Shown here: piece after piece, positions 61,316 to 64,000 of the stretch | How the letters are laid out: each line of letters opens with the position of its first letter | Position numbering within the stretch: the first letter of the stretch is position 1 | DNA from: Ruminococcaceae bacterium AM07-15 | GTDB taxonomy: Bacteria; Bacillota; Clostridia; Oscillospirales; Butyricicoccaceae | Assembly: GCA_003477405.1 (NCBI GenBank) | Contig: QUDE01000014.1 | Span: forward strand, 23,975 to 87,974 | Reading direction: 5' to 3' | Length of the DNA stretch: 64,000 bases | Position numbers and translations under genes: made by a program | Notes under the pieces: generated by a model | Told to the model about the DNA's origin: nothing | Databases searched by the model: none | Seen by the model: the letters and a program-made list of their open reading frames with translations, nothing else

Positions 61316-62131
61316 TTACCGTCCGGCCAGGGCCGCCCCCAGGGCGGTGGCAAAGTCGGCGTTGTCGGGTATGATGAACCGTGCGTCGTAGAGCTTTTCA
61401 AAATCGGAAAACACTTTTCTGGCCATAGGCACCATGGCCAGGTTGCCGGTGAGCACTACATCCCGCATACCGGCGCCCCGGGCGGAGAAGGCCGCCAGGG
61501 TTCCCACTGTCTGGAACACCAGATTGCAGACGCCCAGAGCCAGGTCCTCCGGCGCAGCCATATCGCTGACCTTGCCGAAGTTGGAGGCGGTGGTTTCCTT
61601 GTCCATGTTGGAGATGGCCGCCTTGGAAATATCCCCAATGGTCAGGTCCACATTGGACAAACTGCCTTTTTCCGCCAGATGGAGAATGTGTTCCACTCCC
61701 CGCACACCCAGCATCTTGTCGCACAGCCCCACCAGGGTGCCGCCGCCTACGCCGGTGCCGCCGATGTGGCAGATTGTTTCCCCTTCCACTTTGACAAAGG
61801 CCGTGCCGGTGCCCATGCTCACGATGATGGCGTCACCACAGCCGGAGAGGAACCGTCCTCCCAGGCCGATGGCCCGGAACTCGTCCACCTTCCGAGTGGG
61901 GATGCCGTAAATATCCCCCTGAATGAAGGAGGAGCCCACACCGGTGCACAGCACCTCGGCGATCTCTCCCAGCTCCAGCCCATTGTCCGCCAGGAATTTA
62001 CCGAAGGCTCCATAGGCCGAGGTCACCGGGTCGTCCGCCCGCACCCGGATGGAGCAGATCATCTGCCCATCCCGCATGCCCACGATTTTGGTGGTGCTGC
62101 CGCCGATGTCAATACCGATGGTCAAACCCAT
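61316..62131 (-). CDS. coaW: Type II pantothenate kinase
   Basis: ATP-dependent kinase of the acetate/sugar kinase fold (271 residues) for the first step of CoA synthesis. Seen: phosphate-1 GIDIGGSTTKIVG (6-18), MGTGTAFVKVEG, GGTGVGGGTLVGL and the adenosine motif DVVLTGNLAM. This length and motif set fit type II (CoaW) enzymes. It follows asnS by 12 bp and is probably cotranscribed with it. Confidence 0.9.
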   Translation of the reverse strand: MGLTIGIDIGGSTTKIVGMRDGQMICSIRVRADDPVTSAYGAFGKFLADNGLELGEIAEVLCTGVGSSFIQGDIYGIPTRKVDEFRAIGLGGRFLSGCGDAIIVSMGTGTAFVKVEGETICHIGGTGVGGGTLVGLCDKMLGVRGVEHILHLAEKGSLSNVDLTIGDISKAAISNMDKETTASNFGKVSDMAAPEDLALGVCNLVFQTVGTLAAFSARGAGMRDVVLTGNLAMVPMARKVFSDFEKLYDARFIIPDNADFATALGAALAGR

Positions 62132-62143
62132 AGGCGCCGCCTC

Positions 62144-63535
62144 TTAAAAGTCGGCGCTGCCCACCGTACGGGGGAAGGGCAGTACATCCCGGATGTTGCT
62201 GATACCGGTGAGGTACATGATCAGCCGCTCAAAGCCCAGGCCGTAGCCAGCGTGCTTGGTGCCGCCGTACTTCCGAAGATCCATATACCACCAGTAAGGA
62301 GCCTCTTCCATTCCCAGCTCGTCCATGCGCTTTTTCAGCACATCAAAGCGCTCTTCACGCTGGCTGCCGCCGATCAGCTCGCCAATGCCGGGAACCAGCA
62401 TATCCATGGCGGCCACTGTCTTGCCGTCGTCGTTGAGGCGCATATAGAAAGCCTTGATCTCCTTGGGATAATCGGTCATAAAGGTGGGCTTTTTGAACAC
62501 TTTTTCGGTGATGAACCGCTCGTGCTCACTTTGCAGATCGCAGCCCCAGTACACGGGGAACTGGAACTCATCCTTGTGGGGCAGCAGAATATCAATGGCG
62601 TCGGTGTAGGTCACATGGGCAAACTCGTCCACATCCACCAGCGCCTGCAGCCGCTCCAGCAGGCCCTTGTCCACAAACTTGTTGAAGAATTCCATCTCGT
62701 CGGGGCATCTCTCCAGCACCCGGCGGATGATGAACTGCATCATATCCTTGGCCAGCGTCATGTTGTCCTTCAGATCGGCAAAGGCGATTTCCGGCTCGAT
62801 CATCCAGAATTCCGCCGCATGACGGCTGGTGTTGGAGTTTTCCGAACGGAAGGTGGGACCAAAGGTATAGGTGTTCTTAAAGGCCAGTGCAAAGACCTCG
62901 GCTTCCAGCTGGCCGGACACCGTCAGGTTGGTACCCGAACCGAAGAAGTCCTGGGAATAGTCCACTTTCCCCTCTTTGTCCCGGGGCAGGTTCTCCAGAT
63001 CCAGAGTGGTCACCCGGAACATATCCCCGGCCCCTTCTGCATCACTGGCGGTGATGATGGGGGTATGGGCATAGACAAAGCCCCGCTGATGGAAAAATTC
63101 ATGGATAGCAAAGGCCGCTTCGCTGCGCACACGAAAAGCGGCGTTGAACAGGTTGGTGCGAGGGCGCAGATGGGCGATGGTGCGGAGATATTCCACCGAA
63201 TGACGCTTTTTCTGCAAGGGATAATCGGAGGGGCACTCCCCTTCCACCCGCAGGCTTTCCACCTGGATTTCAATGGGCTGATTGCCCTGGGACTCGGTGA
63301 CAGTGCCCTGGGCTTCCACCGCAGTGCCCACTGTCAGAGCCCGGCCCATGTCATAAACCGGCTGGCCGCCGGGGCAGACCAACTGGATGTTTTTCACCAC
63401 AGAGCCGTCGTTGAGTTCCACAAAGGCACAGGCCTTCACATCCCGCACCGTGCGCACCCAGCCTTGGAGATGCACCTGTTTCCCCAGATGCTCCTGGGGA
63501 TGATGCAATAGTTCTTTTACCGTCAGCTCACACAT
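62144..63535 (-). CDS. asnS: Asparaginyl-tRNA synthetase
   Basis: Class II synthetase (463 residues) charging tRNA-Asn. Seen: N-terminal OB-fold ([13 protein letters not shown]), motif 2 [20 protein letters not shown], and motif 3 [15 protein letters not shown]. The motif 2 sequence FRSENS is typical of AsnRS rather than AspRS. Lies 42 bp behind the TSCPD gene. Confidence 0.97.
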   Translation of the reverse strand: MCELTVKELLHHPQEHLGKQVHLQGWVRTVRDVKACAFVELNDGSVVKNIQLVCPGGQPVYDMGRALTVGTAVEAQGTVTESQGNQPIEIQVESLRVEGECPSDYPLQKKRHSVEYLRTIAHLRPRTNLFNAAFRVRSEAAFAIHEFFHQRGFVYAHTPIITASDAEGAGDMFRVTTLDLENLPRDKEGKVDYSQDFFGSGTNLTVSGQLEAEVFALAFKNTYTFGPTFRSENSNTSRHAAEFWMIEPEIAFADLKDNMTLAKDMMQFIIRRVLERCPDEMEFFNKFVDKGLLERLQALVDVDEFAHVTYTDAIDILLPHKDEFQFPVYWGCDLQSEHERFITEKVFKKPTFMTDYPKEIKAFYMRLNDDGKTVAAMDMLVPGIGELIGGSQREERFDVLKKRMDELGMEEAPYWWYMDLRKYGGTKHAGYGLGFERLIMYLTGISNIRDVLPFPRTVGSADF

Positions 63536-63577
63536 TTTGTTTCATCTCATTTCTTTTGTCATTTGATAAAGCGGCTT

Positions 63578-63838
63578 TTAGCTTTTCTGCTTGTAAGCCT
63601 TGAGCGCCCGGGCGATCTGGTCGGGGCAGGAGGTGGTCTTCAGGCCGCAGGGAACGCCGTCAAAACGCTCGATGACCTCATCCACCTTCATTCCTTTCAG
63701 CAGATGGGTGATGCCCAGCAGATTTCCCGGGCAGCCCCCTGCGATCTCGATATTACGGATGGTATCATTATCATTATCCACCGTGATGGTATACCGTTTG
63801 GCGCACACACCTTGGGGTTCATAAACGAAAGTTTCCAT
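63578..63838 (-). CDS. TSCPD domain small protein
   Basis: An 86-residue TIGR03905-like protein carrying GGCPGNLLGI and TSCPDQIARAL, the cysteine motifs of the TSCPD domain also seen at the end of some ribonucleotide reductases. Function unknown. GGAGG precedes the ATG at 63838. First gene of a probable unit with asnS and coaW. Confidence 0.88.
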   Translation of the reverse strand: METFVYEPQGVCAKRYTITVDNDNDTIRNIEIAGGCPGNLLGITHLLKGMKVDEVIERFDGVPCGLKTTSCPDQIARALKAYKQKS

Positions 63839-64000
63839 TGTATCCTCCATTGCATATAGAATGACCGGTATTCCCCAGTCTTATCTATCAATCTATCACA
63901 TTTGCAAACTTCTGTCCATATATCTGCCGGTAAAATCCCATTTTTTGCCTGTAGGTGTTACAATGATGTGTGACAAATAGAAAAAAGAAGAGCGAATAGG
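63839..64000. other. Upstream region at the right edge
   Basis: Holds the leader of the TSCPD gene and, on the plus strand, an extended -10 (TGTTACAAT, about 63956-63964) that may start a gene beyond the window. No coding frame can be supported. Confidence 0.35.

Noticed and set aside
61241..63511. A 756-residue plus-strand frame
   Set aside because: It is antisense to coaW and asnS and has no start signal or recognisable domain.
63936..63964. Full promoter at the right edge
   Set aside because: The extended -10 is good, but the -35 position reads TCCCAT and no gene follows inside the window, so it is only noted in the edge region.
1..64000. CRISPR arrays, insertion sequences, prophage or rRNA operons
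   Set aside because: No regularly spaced repeats, transposase, integrase or phage motifs, or rRNA sequences were seen.

Overview
The window looks like a chromosomal core region of a GC-rich, low-GC-phylum (Firmicutes) anaerobe, most likely a member of the Oscillospiraceae/Ruminococcaceae (class Clostridia). This rests on gene content and order (recA-recX-rimO-pgsA-cysS; mraZ-rsmH-ftsL-PBP-murE-mraY-ftsW-murG-murA-divIB-ftsZ), strong G/C preference at third codon positions, Shine-Dalgarno sequences of the GGAGG type, sigma-A promoters of the TTGACA/TATAAT type, a Firmicute-type SOS box, and TGTCGAA sites that match Spo0A boxes. No phage, transposon, CRISPR array or rRNA operon was seen. One tRNA gene (tRNA-Pro, GGG) is present.

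Layout. 1-7 kb: sbcDC (sbcC runs off the left edge), a small membrane-anchored protein, a hairpin-rich spacer bounded by a 24-bp direct repeat, and a UvrD/PcrA-like helicase. 7-10 kb: SDR oxidoreductase, zinc alcohol dehydrogenase and mreB. 10-13.7 kb: a small glycine-rich protein, a GNAT remnant, comF, recD2. 13.8-24.3 kb: cysS, pgsA, rimO, recX, recA (SOS promoter), prmC, a DUF1385 protein, and a histidine kinase/response regulator/lipoprotein operon. 24.4-30.8 kb: P-loop protein, DacF-type carboxypeptidase, mtaB, LiaF-like protein, ung, an ABC-F ATPase with a degenerate second site. 30.9-36.4 kb: an AGCS symporter of different base composition, stomatin/NfeD pair, a stalk-domain protein and an unknown protein. 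36.5-49.2 kb: the division/cell-wall (dcw) cluster without murF and murD, preceded by an MraZ operator. 49.5-57.2 kb: membrane protein, M20 amidohydrolase, a probable queuine-salvage pair (QueL-like radical SAM plus YhhQ transporter) with an operator-like palindrome in its promoter, lipoprotein, nitrilase, tRNA-Pro, XRE regulator, DUF421/DUF4363 pair, nrdR. 57.5-64 kb: secDF, aminotransferase, type II pantothenate kinase, asnS and a TSCPD protein.

How the parts fit together. Cell-shape and envelope functions dominate (mreB, dcw cluster, DacF, stomatin/NfeD, LiaF-like, SecDF), with DNA repair next (SbcCD, UvrD-like, RecD2, RecA/RecX, Ung). The regulatory signals most worth testing are TGTCGAA (Spo0A-like) boxes upstream of mreB, mraZ and nrdR, the MraZ repeats before mraZ, the SOS box over the recA -35, a terminator-like hairpin between ftsL and the PBP gene, and the palindrome inside the queL-yhhQ promoter. 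Functional assignments come from motifs read by eye; no database search was possible.
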